64,000 nt of DNA, taken from assembly GCF_000165485.1 (NCBI RefSeq), contig NC_014623.1:9814893-9878892 (forward strand). The letters run 5' to 3'. The notes beneath the pieces were generated by a model. That model saw nothing but the letters and a program-made list of their open reading frames with translations, was not told the DNA's origin and ran no database searches. Of this stretch, positions 8,551-17,700 are shown in pieces. The number at the start of each line of letters is the position of its first letter. Position 1 is the stretch's first letter. A program made the translations under genes and the position numbers. This stretch comes from Stigmatella aurantiaca DW4/3-1 (GTDB lineage: Bacteria; Myxococcota; Myxococcia; Myxococcales; Myxococcaceae).

Positions 8551-9834
8551 ATGAGCACCACCGCCCAGGACACCGTTCCTCGCATCGAGCTGACCCGGAA
8601 GGGATTCATCACCAACTATCCCCCGTACCGTTACTGGCGCCCCGAGACCGCCCAGCGGCTCCTGGATCCCAAGCCGCTCAACATCTATGTGCACACGCCC
8701 TACTGTGTGCAGCGGTGCGCGTACTGCCACTACAAAACCACCACCCTCAATGAGAACCGCAAGGCGGAGATCGACCGGTACGTCCAGTCGTTGTGTACCG
8801 AGATCCAGCTCGCCTCCAAGCGCTTCCACCTCAAGGAGCGGCCCACCCACTCCATCTACTTTGGCGGCGGCACGCCCACCCTGCTGTCCAAGGAGAACCT
8901 CAGCCGCATCATGGACTGTCTCCGCGAGCACCTCACCTTCGCGGATCCGGAGATCACCGTCGAGGGCGAACCCGTCACCCTCATCCAGGCCAAGGCGGAC
9001 CACCTCAAGAGCCTGGGCGTCAACCGCATCAGCCTGGGCATCCAGTCCCTCGCCGACGAGATCATCCTCAAGACCGGACGCCGCGACACGGAGAAGCACG
9101 CGTTCAAGGCCATCGAGATCGCCAAGGGCACCGGCGCCGTCGTCAACGTGGACCTGATGAGCGGCCTGGCGGGCGAGACGGATGCAACGTGGGCGTACAC
9201 CGTGGAGCGCGCGCTCGCCGCCGACGTGCACTCGCTCACCGTCTACAAGACCGAGCTGTACGCCAACACCGAGTACTACGCCGGCATCAAGAAGAACACC
9301 CTGGAGCTGCCCTCCGATGACGAGGAGCTCAAGTATGCCGCGTATGCCATCGAGCAGATCGAGGCCAAGGGCTACCTCCCGGTCAACTTCTTCACCTTCA
9401 CCCAGGGCGGTGGCCACATGCAGCGCCACACCACCAGCAAGTGGAGGGGTGACGACATCTACGCGTTCGGCGTGTCGGCCTTCGGCTCGATTGGCAGTTT
9501 CTCCGTCCAGAACATCAGCGACCTGGAGAAGTACTCGAGCACCCTGGAAGCGGGAGAGCTGCCCATCGCGCGCGGCTACCACCTGAACGCCAAGGACCTG
9601 ATGGCCCGGGATGTCGTCCTGGGCATGAAGCTGATCCACTTGGACCGCAAGGCCTTCCGGCAGCGCTATGGCCTGGACCTGGTGCGCCTCTGCGAGCCCA
9701 TGGTGAATGCCTTGGTGGAGGAAGGCTTCATCACCGTCTCGGACGAGCGCCTCTCCCTGACCCGCAAGGGCATCCTGTGGGGTGACTACACGGGCCGCCA
9801 GCTCGCCGCGGCGGTGGATGCGGTGGCGTCCTGA
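8551..9834 (+). CDS. HemN/HemW-like radical SAM enzyme
   Basis: A 427-residue radical SAM protein of the coproporphyrinogen oxidase-like family. The 4Fe-4S cluster cysteines are C52, C56 and C59 in YCVQRCAYC, and the SAM-binding glycine motif is YFGGGTPT. The middle section (LGIQSLADE and MSGLAGETD) also follows HemN/HemW. The residues after the CxxxCxxC motif are H-Y-K rather than the G-x-C of true HemN, so heme synthesis is unlikely. In secondary metabolism, family members perform methyl transfer or cyclopropanation. Its place between a carrier protein and sulfotransferases suggests it modifies the carrier-bound intermediate (inference). ATG at 8551. Confidence 0.9.
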   Translation: MSTTAQDTVPRIELTRKGFITNYPPYRYWRPETAQRLLDPKPLNIYVHTPYCVQRCAYCHYKTTTLNENRKAEIDRYVQSLCTEIQLASKRFHLKERPTHSIYFGGGTPTLLSKENLSRIMDCLREHLTFADPEITVEGEPVTLIQAKADHLKSLGVNRISLGIQSLADEIILKTGRRDTEKHAFKAIEIAKGTGAVVNVDLMSGLAGETDATWAYTVERALAADVHSLTVYKTELYANTEYYAGIKKNTLELPSDDEELKYAAYAIEQIEAKGYLPVNFFTFTQGGGHMQRHTTSKWRGDDIYAFGVSAFGSIGSFSVQNISDLEKYSSTLEAGELPIARGYHLNAKDLMARDVVLGMKLIHLDRKAFRQRYGLDLVRLCEPMVNALVEEGFITVSDERLSLTRKGILWGDYTGRQLAAAVDAVAS

Positions 9835-9859
9835 GCCCTGAGCCCCTGAGCGCCCCTCG

Positions 9860-10627
9860 ATGATCCTCACCAGCGACTTCGTCTACATCCACCAACCCAA
9901 GACGGGCGGAACCTTCGTCACGAAAGTGCTGGAGCGGCTCTACCCCAGCGGCGACAGCCCGCCGGGCAAGCGGGGGCGGCTCATCAACACCCACAAGCAC
10001 GGCGCCTGCAGCGAAGTGCCCGAGGAGTGGCGTGGCAAGCCCCTGCTGACGACGCTGCGCAACCCGTACGATCGCTACGTCTCCCAGTACCGCTTCGCCT
10101 GGTGGAAGCGGTACCCGGACATGTACTGCGGTGAAGACGAGATGCGGGCCATGTTCCCGCACTACCCGGAGCTGTCCTTCGGCGAGTTTCTGCTGCTGGC
10201 AAACACGAAGTTCGTCAACCGGCACCAGCGGCAAGAGACGGGCTTCCGCAACGAGCACTTCCCCGAGGAGCGGCGCCTGGGCTGGCACACCGAGCAGTTC
10301 GTGCGCTTCTACTGCCGCCAGCCACGCGAGGTCTTCCGTGCCATCGACGAGGCGTATATCGCCGAGGGCCGGCTCCGGCAGGACCTATTCCCCGTGAGAT
10401 TCACCTTCTCGGAGAGCCTCAACGGGGAGCTGCACGCCTTCCTGCGCGAGGTGGGCCACGCCCCCGAGGACATCGCCTTCATCCTGGACGCGGCGAAGAT
10501 CTACCCGGAGGAGGGCGGACGGGCTCCCGAGGACCGCTGGGAGTCCTATTACACGCCCGAGCTCAAGCACCTCGTGCGGACCCGGGAGCGGCTCCTCTTC
10601 GAGCTGTTCCCCCAGTACGACGTGTGA
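9860..10627 (+). CDS. Sulfotransferase family protein (1)
   Basis: A 255-residue cytoplasmic-type sulfotransferase. The 5'-phosphosulfate loop is HQPKTGGTF at residues 11-19 and the 3'-phosphate site is TLRNPYDRYVSQY. These are the standard PAPS-binding elements. It lies 25 bases after the radical SAM gene and 17 bases before an SDR. It is not closely similar to the second sulfotransferase at 11357, so the two probably act on different positions or substrates. The acceptor is unknown. Confidence 0.9.
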   Translation: MILTSDFVYIHQPKTGGTFVTKVLERLYPSGDSPPGKRGRLINTHKHGACSEVPEEWRGKPLLTTLRNPYDRYVSQYRFAWWKRYPDMYCGEDEMRAMFPHYPELSFGEFLLLANTKFVNRHQRQETGFRNEHFPEERRLGWHTEQFVRFYCRQPREVFRAIDEAYIAEGRLRQDLFPVRFTFSESLNGELHAFLREVGHAPEDIAFILDAAKIYPEEGGRAPEDRWESYYTPELKHLVRTRERLLFELFPQYDV

Positions 10628-10644
10628 GGCGAACGAGAAACGCG

Positions 10645-11349
10645 ATGGACACCCCCCAGATTGCATTGGTCACCGGGGCCAACCGGGGCCTCGGACTCGA
10701 GCTGTGCAAGCAACTCGCCGCGCGAGGCACCCGCGTCCTGCTCACCGCCCGAAGCGAGGAGAAGGGCCAGAAGGCGGCACGGGCGTTGGCCGAACAAGGG
10801 CTGCCCGTCAGCTTCTTGTGGCTCGATGTCACGAGCGAGCAGAGCCTGGTGCAGGGAGTGGAGTACATCTCCCGCGAGTTCGGGCGCCTGGACATCCTCG
10901 TCAACAACGCGGCCGTTTCGCTCGACCTCAAGCGGCCCGGCCTCGAGATCGGCATGGACATCGTCCGCACCACCATCGAGACGAACGTCTACGGTCCGCT
11001 GCGCCTCACCCAGCTCGCCGTGCCTCTGATGCGCAAGAACCACTACGGCCGCATCGTCAACGTCTCGAGCGGCCTGGGCTCCTTCTCGCGCATCACCGCC
11101 GGCAAGTTGGCGTACCGCCTCTCCAAGGCCTCGCTCAACACCATGACCAAGGTCTTCGCCGATGAGCTTCAGGACACCAACATCCTGGTCAACGCCGTGA
11201 CGCCCGGTTGGGTCCGCACGCACCTGGGAGGCATCCGGGCGGAGCGCTCCGTCGAGGAGGGCGTGGACAGCATCCTTTGGCTGGCCACCCTTCCGGACGA
11301 TGGCCCTCGCGGGAAGTTCTTCAAAGACCGCAACGAATTCCCCTGGTAG
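10645..11349 (+). CDS. Short-chain dehydrogenase/reductase
   Basis: A 234-residue classical SDR. It has the NAD(P)-binding TGANRGLG near residue 10, the NNAAVS motif near residue 89 and the YRLSK active-site tyrosine-lysine pair preceded by a Ser in NVSSG. The product reduces a ketone or oxidises an alcohol; the substrate is not evident. ATG at 10645 is chosen because the annotated alignment begins there; the frame is open to 10624. It lies inside the ligase-carrier-radical SAM-sulfotransferase run, 17 bases downstream of one sulfotransferase and 7 upstream of the next. Confidence 0.9.
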   Translation: MDTPQIALVTGANRGLGLELCKQLAARGTRVLLTARSEEKGQKAARALAEQGLPVSFLWLDVTSEQSLVQGVEYISREFGRLDILVNNAAVSLDLKRPGLEIGMDIVRTTIETNVYGPLRLTQLAVPLMRKNHYGRIVNVSSGLGSFSRITAGKLAYRLSKASLNTMTKVFADELQDTNILVNAVTPGWVRTHLGGIRAERSVEEGVDSILWLATLPDDGPRGKFFKDRNEFPW

Positions 11350-11356
11350 CCGCCCC

Positions 11357-12220
11357 ATGATCAAGCCCAACTTCTTCATGGTCGGGGCCCCCCGCTGTGC
11401 CACGACCTCGATGTACACATACCTCAAGCAGCACCCGGACATTTTCCTGTCGCTGCTCAAGGAGCCCATCTACTTCGGCTCGGATCTGACGCGCCAGCCC
11501 CTGGCCATTACCGAAGAGGCCCACTACCTCAGCCTCTTCGCCGGCGCGGGGAACGCCCAGGTCGTTGGAGAAGGCTCGGTCTTCTACATCATGTCGAAGC
11601 GGGCTCCCCAGGAGCTCAAGGACTTCTCTCCGGCCGCACGCATCCTCATCATGCTGCGGGATCCCGTGGACATGATGCACTCGCTGCACTCCCTGTATCT
11701 GCGCACCGGCAACGAAGCGCTGGAGGACTTCGAAGACGCGCTCGAGGCAGAGGCCACCCGGGCCCAGGGCCAGCGGCTGCCGCCCCGGTGCTATTTTCCC
11801 GAGGGGCTCCAGTACCGCTCGGTGGCCCACTACGCCGAGCCGGTGGAGCGCTTCCTGCGCACGTTCGGCCCCGAGCGCGTTCACGTGCTCCTCTTCGATG
11901 ACCTCGTCCGCGACACCGCCGGAGAGTACCGGCGCACGCTGGAGTTTCTCGGGGTGGACCCCCATCACCCCGTGGAACTCGATGTGGACAAGGCCACGGA
12001 ACTCATCCGGCCCCTTGTCCTCAAGCAGATGCGCGCCGCCTCCCAAGAGGTCCGCCAGAAGCTGAAAACGGGACGAGACTCCCACCGCGGCCCCCGGAGC
12101 AAGCCCGTCTCCGCCGCGCTCCGGGCCCGCCTGCATGAGGAGCTGCGGCCCGATGTGGAGCGGTTGAGCACCCTGCTCAACAGGGATCTCTCCCACTGGT
12201 GTAAGGCTCGTCCCTCATGA
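11357..12220 (+). CDS. Sulfotransferase family protein (2)
   Basis: A 287-residue sulfotransferase of the heparan-sulfate/NodH-like type. The 5'-phosphosulfate loop APRCATTS lies at residues 11-18, followed by LKQHPDIF, and the 3'-phosphate motif is IMLRDPVDMMHSLHS. It starts 7 bases after the SDR and overlaps the next gene by four bases (ATGA). Its PAPS-binding signatures differ from the upstream sulfotransferase at 9860, so the pair is not a recent duplication. Confidence 0.9.
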   Translation: MIKPNFFMVGAPRCATTSMYTYLKQHPDIFLSLLKEPIYFGSDLTRQPLAITEEAHYLSLFAGAGNAQVVGEGSVFYIMSKRAPQELKDFSPAARILIMLRDPVDMMHSLHSLYLRTGNEALEDFEDALEAEATRAQGQRLPPRCYFPEGLQYRSVAHYAEPVERFLRTFGPERVHVLLFDDLVRDTAGEYRRTLEFLGVDPHHPVELDVDKATELIRPLVLKQMRAASQEVRQKLKTGRDSHRGPRSKPVSAALRARLHEELRPDVERLSTLLNRDLSHWCKARPS

Positions 12221-12873
12221 ACGAGGGAGCCTTCCAGCTGGCGCGCATCATCCGGCGGCTCAAGGCGCGCGTGAGCACCGAGGAACTGGGAGGCGAGACC
12301 GTGGAGCAGCTCGTCCGCCGGTGGTCCCGGCTCCGCTCCCCCGAGCTGAACATCGACGTCCGGGAGTATGACCCGCGCTGGCCCGAGACGTTCGAGGCCG
12401 AGAAACACCGCATCCACGGCGCGCTGAAGGACCTGGGGCTGGTGGACATCCAGCACATCGGCAGCACCTCCATTGCCCCCCTGCCCAGCAAGAACATCGT
12501 TGATCTGGCGGTGGCCGTTCCGTCCTTGCCGTGCAGCGTCCCGCAGACGGAGGCGCTGCTTGGACTCGGCTACCAGGCCTATGGGCCCAGCCCCATCGAT
12601 CCAGACTTCTCCTGGTTCTGGCGCATCGAGGCAGAAGGCCAGGGAGCCTTCGTGGTCCATGTGTGCGGAGCGCAGAGCCCGTGGTTCTCCCACTTGATCC
12701 ACTTCCGCGACTTCATGCGGGCTTTTCCCGAGGAGCGCCAGCGGTACGAAGCCTTGAAGCGAGAGCTGGCCCAGGTGCCGGATCAGAGCTGGCTGGAGTA
12801 CAGCATCGTCAAGCGCGCCCTGGCCTTGCGCATCACCGAACGCGCCAACGCCTGGGCCGCGCGAGGCCCATGA
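12217..12873 (+). CDS. GrpB (UPF0157) family protein
   Basis: A 218-residue protein whose residues ~45-210 match the GrpB family, a nucleotidyltransferase fold of poorly known function. Diagnostic pieces are YDPRWPETFEAEK, QHIGSTSIAPLPSKNIVDLAV and the HLIHFRDFMRA stretch. An N-terminal ~40-residue extension precedes the family domain. The start overlaps the sulfotransferase stop (ATGA), so it is translationally coupled to the biosynthetic run and is its last gene. It ends 13 bases before the convergent nucleotidyltransferase-like gene. Confidence 0.88.
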   Translation: MNEGAFQLARIIRRLKARVSTEELGGETVEQLVRRWSRLRSPELNIDVREYDPRWPETFEAEKHRIHGALKDLGLVDIQHIGSTSIAPLPSKNIVDLAVAVPSLPCSVPQTEALLGLGYQAYGPSPIDPDFSWFWRIEAEGQGAFVVHVCGAQSPWFSHLIHFRDFMRAFPEERQRYEALKRELAQVPDQSWLEYSIVKRALALRITERANAWAARGP

Positions 12874-12886
12874 CGAAAACAGCCCC

Positions 12887-13711
12887 TCAGCCTTCCTGAT
12901 GGGCGAAGACCCGGTCCAGCACCTGCCGGGAAGCGTCCTGGCGCGCAAAGGCAGAGAGCCGTTGCCGGAACTCCCTCCAGAGCGCCGGGTCCTTTCCGAG
13001 GTGGTTGGGCAGCCAGTTCAGAAGACGGTCCCCCATGCCCTGGATGTCGTGGTCCGCGAAGCGCTCCAGGTGCTCGTGGATGTTGGGCGCTGGCACGTAC
13101 CCTCGGCACAGGAACTGGATGATGCGGAAGGTCGTCCGGTAGCTGGTGCTCAGAACCCGGGGATGGGTGATGAGCCGAAGCACCCGGCCCCGCAAGTCTT
13201 CCACGCCGCAGCCGAGCGGATCCCACAAGCGGCCCTCTTCATGGCAGGGGTAGTAGAACGCATTCATGGAGAAGTCCCGCGTGAGGGCATCCTCCCGCAA
13301 GTCTTCCCGGGCCACGAACGACGTGGTCCACATGTCGTCGTTCTGGATGTCGTGGTGACTGCGAAGGATGTTGAGGTCCACGCCGCCTAAAGCCGCATCC
13401 CCCCAACTCAGCGTGCCGAAGCGCTCGTTCCGCCGCAACACTGGATCCATCCCAGGAAAGGCCTGGCGCAGAATCGCATGGGCCTCCTTTACCGGCCGGT
13501 CCAAGGAGAGGTCCACGTCCTTGACGGGCTCCCCGGTGAGCCAGTCCCGGCAAGCGCCTCCCACCACGAAGACACGCATCCCCCGGCCTTGAAGCAGCTC
13601 GATCACATCCTGGATGCGAACCGCGTGCCCCGCATCCCGGCAGATGATCTGCTCCAAAGACGTTCGCACCACCGGAGTCTCGATGGGATGGCTTGGGTAC
13701 ACTTCGCTCAC
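12887..13711 (-). CDS. CCA/poly(A)-polymerase head-domain nucleotidyltransferase-like protein (copy 2)
   Basis: A 274-residue paralogue of the product of 2559-3380, alike over its whole length. Shared blocks include RIQDV near the N-terminus, VGGACRDWLTGEP, DVDLSLDRP, RDFSMNAFYY, DPLGCGVEDL, ITHPRVL and the C-terminal ARQDASRQVLD. The start is GTG at 13711, preceded by AAGGAG at a good distance; the open frame to 14359 is not used. It converges on the GrpB gene and diverges from the SDR at 13938. Like copy 1 it keeps the head-domain catalytic acids but lacks the tRNA-binding C-terminal part. Confidence 0.85.
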   Translation of the reverse strand: MSEVYPSHPIETPVVRTSLEQIICRDAGHAVRIQDVIELLQGRGMRVFVVGGACRDWLTGEPVKDVDLSLDRPVKEAHAILRQAFPGMDPVLRRNERFGTLSWGDAALGGVDLNILRSHHDIQNDDMWTTSFVAREDLREDALTRDFSMNAFYYPCHEEGRLWDPLGCGVEDLRGRVLRLITHPRVLSTSYRTTFRIIQFLCRGYVPAPNIHEHLERFADHDIQGMGDRLLNWLPNHLGKDPALWREFRQRLSAFARQDASRQVLDRVFAHQEG

Positions 13712-13854
13712 GATGCGTTCTCCTTGGACCCGCGCCTGGCTCTCGGCACTTCCGATGGCGGAAGCGTTCCACCTCCGGAGCCCTTCCCCCCGAAGCCTAC
13801 CGCGTCGTGGCAGGGGGAAGCCTTGGAGGACTGCACGGCGGGAATTGGAGAAGT

Positions 13855-13895
13855 CCTCAGTTAGGGCAGTATCCACCGCACATCGAGAACTGAGG
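13855..13895. promoter_or_regulatory. 8-bp inverted repeat in divergent promoter
   Basis: CCTCAGTT at 13855-13862 is repeated in inverted orientation as AACTGAGG at 13888-13895, separated by 25 bases. It lies between the GTG of the nucleotidyltransferase-like gene (13711, minus) and the SDR ATG (13938, plus). It could be a regulator site or chance; nothing else supports it. Confidence 0.35.
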
Positions 13896-13937
13896 CGCTT
13901 CCCGGGCATGCGATATACGGGGCCAGGAGGAAACATC

Positions 13938-14717
13938 ATGTCACGCAAGGTGGCTCTCGTTACGGGAGCTTCAGCAGGGCTGGGAGAGCAGTTCGCGCAG
14001 CGCTTCGCCCAGGATGGGCACGACCTCATCCTGGTGGCACGCACCACCTCCCGGCTGGAGACGCTGGCCGCCCGGCTGGAGCAGGCGCATGGCATCAAGG
14101 CCCACGTCCTGACCGCGGACCTGTCACGGCCCGAGGCCCCCGAGCGCCTCTTCGAGGACGTGCGCGCCCGAGGGCTGACGGTGGAGTACCTCGTCAACAA
14201 CGCGGGCTTCGGCTCCGCGGGACCCTTCCTGGAACAGCCCCTGGAGCGCGAGGCGGAGATGGTGGAGGTCAACTGCACCTCCCTGCTGAAGCTGACGCAC
14301 CTCTTCGCGCGGACCATGCGAGAGCGGGGCTCCGGGCGCATTCTCAACATCGCGTCCACTGCGGGCTTCCAGCCGGGCCCCTATATGGCCACGTACTACG
14401 CCACCAAGGCCTTCGTGTTGTCCTTCTCGGAGGCGCTGGCACACGAGCTCAAGGGAACCGGGGTGACGGTGACGTGCTACTGCCCGGGGGCCACGCACAC
14501 GGAGTTCGCAGCCCGTGCGCAAGTCGAGAAATCGCGTCTGTTTCAGCGGCCAGGGGTCGCGACGGCGCCCGATGTGGCCGCGGATGGCTACGCGGCGATG
14601 ATGAAGGGCCGCGTCCTGTCGATCCATGGCCTGCTCAACTGGATCGGCACGATGGGCGTGCGCTTCGGACCGCGCGCCCTCGTGCGCTCCATCGCCGCCA
14701 GCCTCAACCAGTCTTAA
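13938..14717 (+). CDS. Short-chain dehydrogenase/reductase
   Basis: A 259-residue classical SDR with TGASAGLGEQFA at residues 9-20, NNAGFGS, a Ser in NIASTAG and the active-site YYATK. It resembles the DltE/YqjQ-like group of NADP-dependent SDRs. The start is fixed by a strong ribosome site (AGGAGG, 7 bases before the ATG); the frame is open upstream to 13614. The stop codon TAA overlaps the stop codon of the convergent gene on the other strand. No substrate can be assigned. Confidence 0.93.
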   Translation: MSRKVALVTGASAGLGEQFAQRFAQDGHDLILVARTTSRLETLAARLEQAHGIKAHVLTADLSRPEAPERLFEDVRARGLTVEYLVNNAGFGSAGPFLEQPLEREAEMVEVNCTSLLKLTHLFARTMRERGSGRILNIASTAGFQPGPYMATYYATKAFVLSFSEALAHELKGTGVTVTCYCPGATHTEFAARAQVEKSRLFQRPGVATAPDVAADGYAAMMKGRVLSIHGLLNWIGTMGVRFGPRALVRSIAASLNQS

Positions 14718-17700
14718 GCGGCGTGTCCCTTCCGCCGCTCCAGCGTGCCACGGGCCAACTGGATGATCTCATCCTCGGAGAGCTGCTCGGTCCGCATCAC
14801 CGAGCGCTCCGCCCGGAGCTGCTGTACCTGCCCTTCGCGCAGCACGTGGAATTGCCCCGTCTTCTGGGGAGGGAGCTTCACGCTCGCATCCACGCGGGCC
14901 TCGGAGAACATGGGCTTGAGCCTCCTGAGTGCGACGTCCTCCCTCACGCTGCCCACGAACCAAGTGCGTACGTTCTCGCGGCACTTGTAATCCAGGTCCC
15001 CCGGGCTCTGGGTGGCGAGCATGACGCCTACCCCCGCGGAGCGGGCCCGCCGGAGGAGGTTCTCCATGGGCTGCTTGGTGGCGGGCTTGCTCACCGCGGG
15101 CAGATACAGGTCCGCCTCGTCGAAGAGGAGCGCGGCCTGAAGCCGGGAAGAGGGGTGCTGGCTCGCCCAGCGGTTCGTCTCCAGCAAGAGCTGGGACACC
15201 CAGAAAAGCACCCGTGAGTTCGCGCCGAGGAACTTGGTACTGATGATGCTCAGCCGCGTCCGGCCGGGTATCGCGGAGGCGCCACGTCCCAGCAGCTCAT
15301 CCATGTCCAGCCGCTCTCCACCGGACGCCAGCAATGGGCGGATGGTGAGGCGAAGCACCTCCAGGTCCTGAGCGAGCTTGGTGAACGTCTTGGGAGGCAG
15401 TCCCCCGGTCTCCTGGAGCAGCGCCGCATCCTGAGCGGCGACGAACTGTTGCACCGTCTCCAGGGTCAGCTCCTTGCTGATGGGCCGCTGCACCAACAAC
15501 CGGAGCGCCTGGGCGAGCAGTGCACGGGCGGCGTTGTCCGCGGAGGTGGTCTTGTATTCGAGCATCCCGGCAATGGCGTCCGCTGCCTGCTGCACGCCCT
15601 GGTCCCGCTCCTCTTCGGGCAGTGCCTCCAGCCCCCGGGGAACGATGGGAATGGCCAGCGGCCGTCCATCCGAACGGCCCGGCGTGTAGAGCGCCACGTC
15701 GACGCGCTCTCGCAGGAGGCGCCGGCGCTCGCTCAGGAGCTGCGAGTCCAGGGGCTCTTCCCAGGCCTTCTCGCTCGCATAGGTGGCCAAGTCTCCCTTC
15801 CGGTCCACGAGGAGCACGGGAATGCCCTGAAGCAGGAGCTGCTCGAGGATGTTGAGCGCCAATGTCGTCTTTCCACTGCCGGTGCCCCCCAGGAAGGCAC
15901 TGTGCCGGGTGAGCTCTGACATCTCCAGCGGAACGGACTGCGACAAGATCCCCGGAGAAGACCCGAGCGTCAGCGGCCCCGTGAGCACAGTGTTGACGGG
16001 CGCCTGAACGGACGAAGCCAAGGTCTCCTTCAAGGTCTCCTTCAAGGTCTCAGCGAGGGGTTTCTTGGGAGCGTCTTCGATGGACCGCACCGTTGGGAGA
16101 GGAGCAGACGGGGTCTGTGGAGGTCCGCTCGTTCGATCCAGCCCAAGCATGTCTCCCACGGACTTCAGCCGGGTGATGAGCCGGGCCGAGCGGCTCCACT
16201 CCGTCAGCGTGGACTGTCCCGCGTTCTTCTCCCGGAACGCTCGCAGCGCCACGAGTTCGCGCAGCTCGCTGTCACCCAGCACCACGCGCCGCCCGCCCCT
16301 GCTCATCAACTTTTTGATCTGCTCTGCCACGGTGGTCCCGGTCGACGAGGGAAAATCCGAGGTCCGCACGATGACAGGCACACCGCTGGCGGCCTTCTTG
16401 AGCGCTTCGGCCATCTGCCTTCCGAGCCCTCCTCCTTGAGGACTCCGCTCGCAGAGGGCGATGAAGAGCTGGCCATTCCCTGGCTGAACGGTGACTTCCA
16501 GGGAGGCCTCTCCTCGCGGCTTGACGGCGAGCCGCTGGGCGCCCCCCAGCTCGTCGCTGCCCACCTCGATGGCCCAGGCAAGCAACTCCGCCACGTCCGC
16601 ATCCTCCTCGGGAAGCGACGCCTTGCAGGAAGAACGGAAGTCCAGCCACATCTGCTCCAGATCCACCGTGGCTGGCTGCGTCTGGGAGACCGTCGCGCCC
16701 TGTCCTCCCGCCACGCCTTTGCGAGGAAGTGGGAAGACCTCCGGGAGGCGTCCGTCCTGGATGGCGCGGTCCCGGTACCGCTGGCACTCGTTCAACACAT
16801 CGCGCGCCCGCTGGCCTCCCAACACCTCGAAGCGCTCCGCGGGAATGGGCCAGGTGGGCTCCGCCGGGTCGAAGCCCACGCCCCGCTGCTCATACAACGA
16901 GCGCAAGCGCTGGGCCGCGATGCTCCGGGCCGTGTCCGCCGTCACCGTGCCTTCGAGGTCCACCGGCTCGGGATCATTCTCCAGCCGGTCCACCAAGGGA
17001 CGGTTCAGCACCGGCCGTATCTTCCCCCAGTAATCCGACAGGCAGCAGATGACCATCACCGCGTTGGGCACCTTGCTGGCGATGGCCGCGAGGCTGTTCA
17101 TGGCCCGGCGGAAGGAGTTCTCCATCTGCGGGCGCTGCTCGAAGTCGCTGACGTCCTCGACCTGATCCACACACAAAACGAGCGCCTGTCCCAGGGCGCC
17201 CATCAGCCGGCCCAGGTGCTCCACCATCCGTGCCGGGGCGTCGTCCGCAGTCCGGGGAATGAGGTCCCCAATCATCTTCCGGTCCATCGCGGACAGCTCT
17301 TCGCAGCGCAGCCAGTGGAAGATGCGCCGGTTGATGCGTGGGTCCCTGCGCTGTAGGTAGAGCAGGGCGCGAAGCAGATCCACCTCGACGTTCCGAAAGC
17401 CCGATTCGGAGAGCAGTTCGTCGGCCACCATGTGGATGGTCCCGTCCAGCTCGTCGTTCTCCAGCACCCGCTCCTCCGGAATGAGCGGCGCGAAGGCGCT
17501 GGTGCAGCGCTTCATCAGCGCATCCGACAGCCGCATCAGCCCACTGTCCTCACTCAGGGACACGTCATAGGGCCGGTCCAGCGAGTCGATGAGGTTCGAG
17601 AGGATGTAGCGCTCGTACTGGGCCACATCGACCGTCATGGGCATGTAGCCGACGAAGCCCTGGCCCTTTCCGTGGACGAGGTTTCGGAAAGCCCGTACCA

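Noticed and set aside
8551-9834. True coproporphyrinogen III oxidase (hemN)
   Set aside because: The residues following CxxxCxxC differ from HemN and the gene sits among ligase, carrier and sulfotransferase genes.
12887-13711. CCA-adding enzyme (cca)
   Set aside because: Only the head domain is present, there is no C-terminal tRNA-binding or HD part, and there are two copies.
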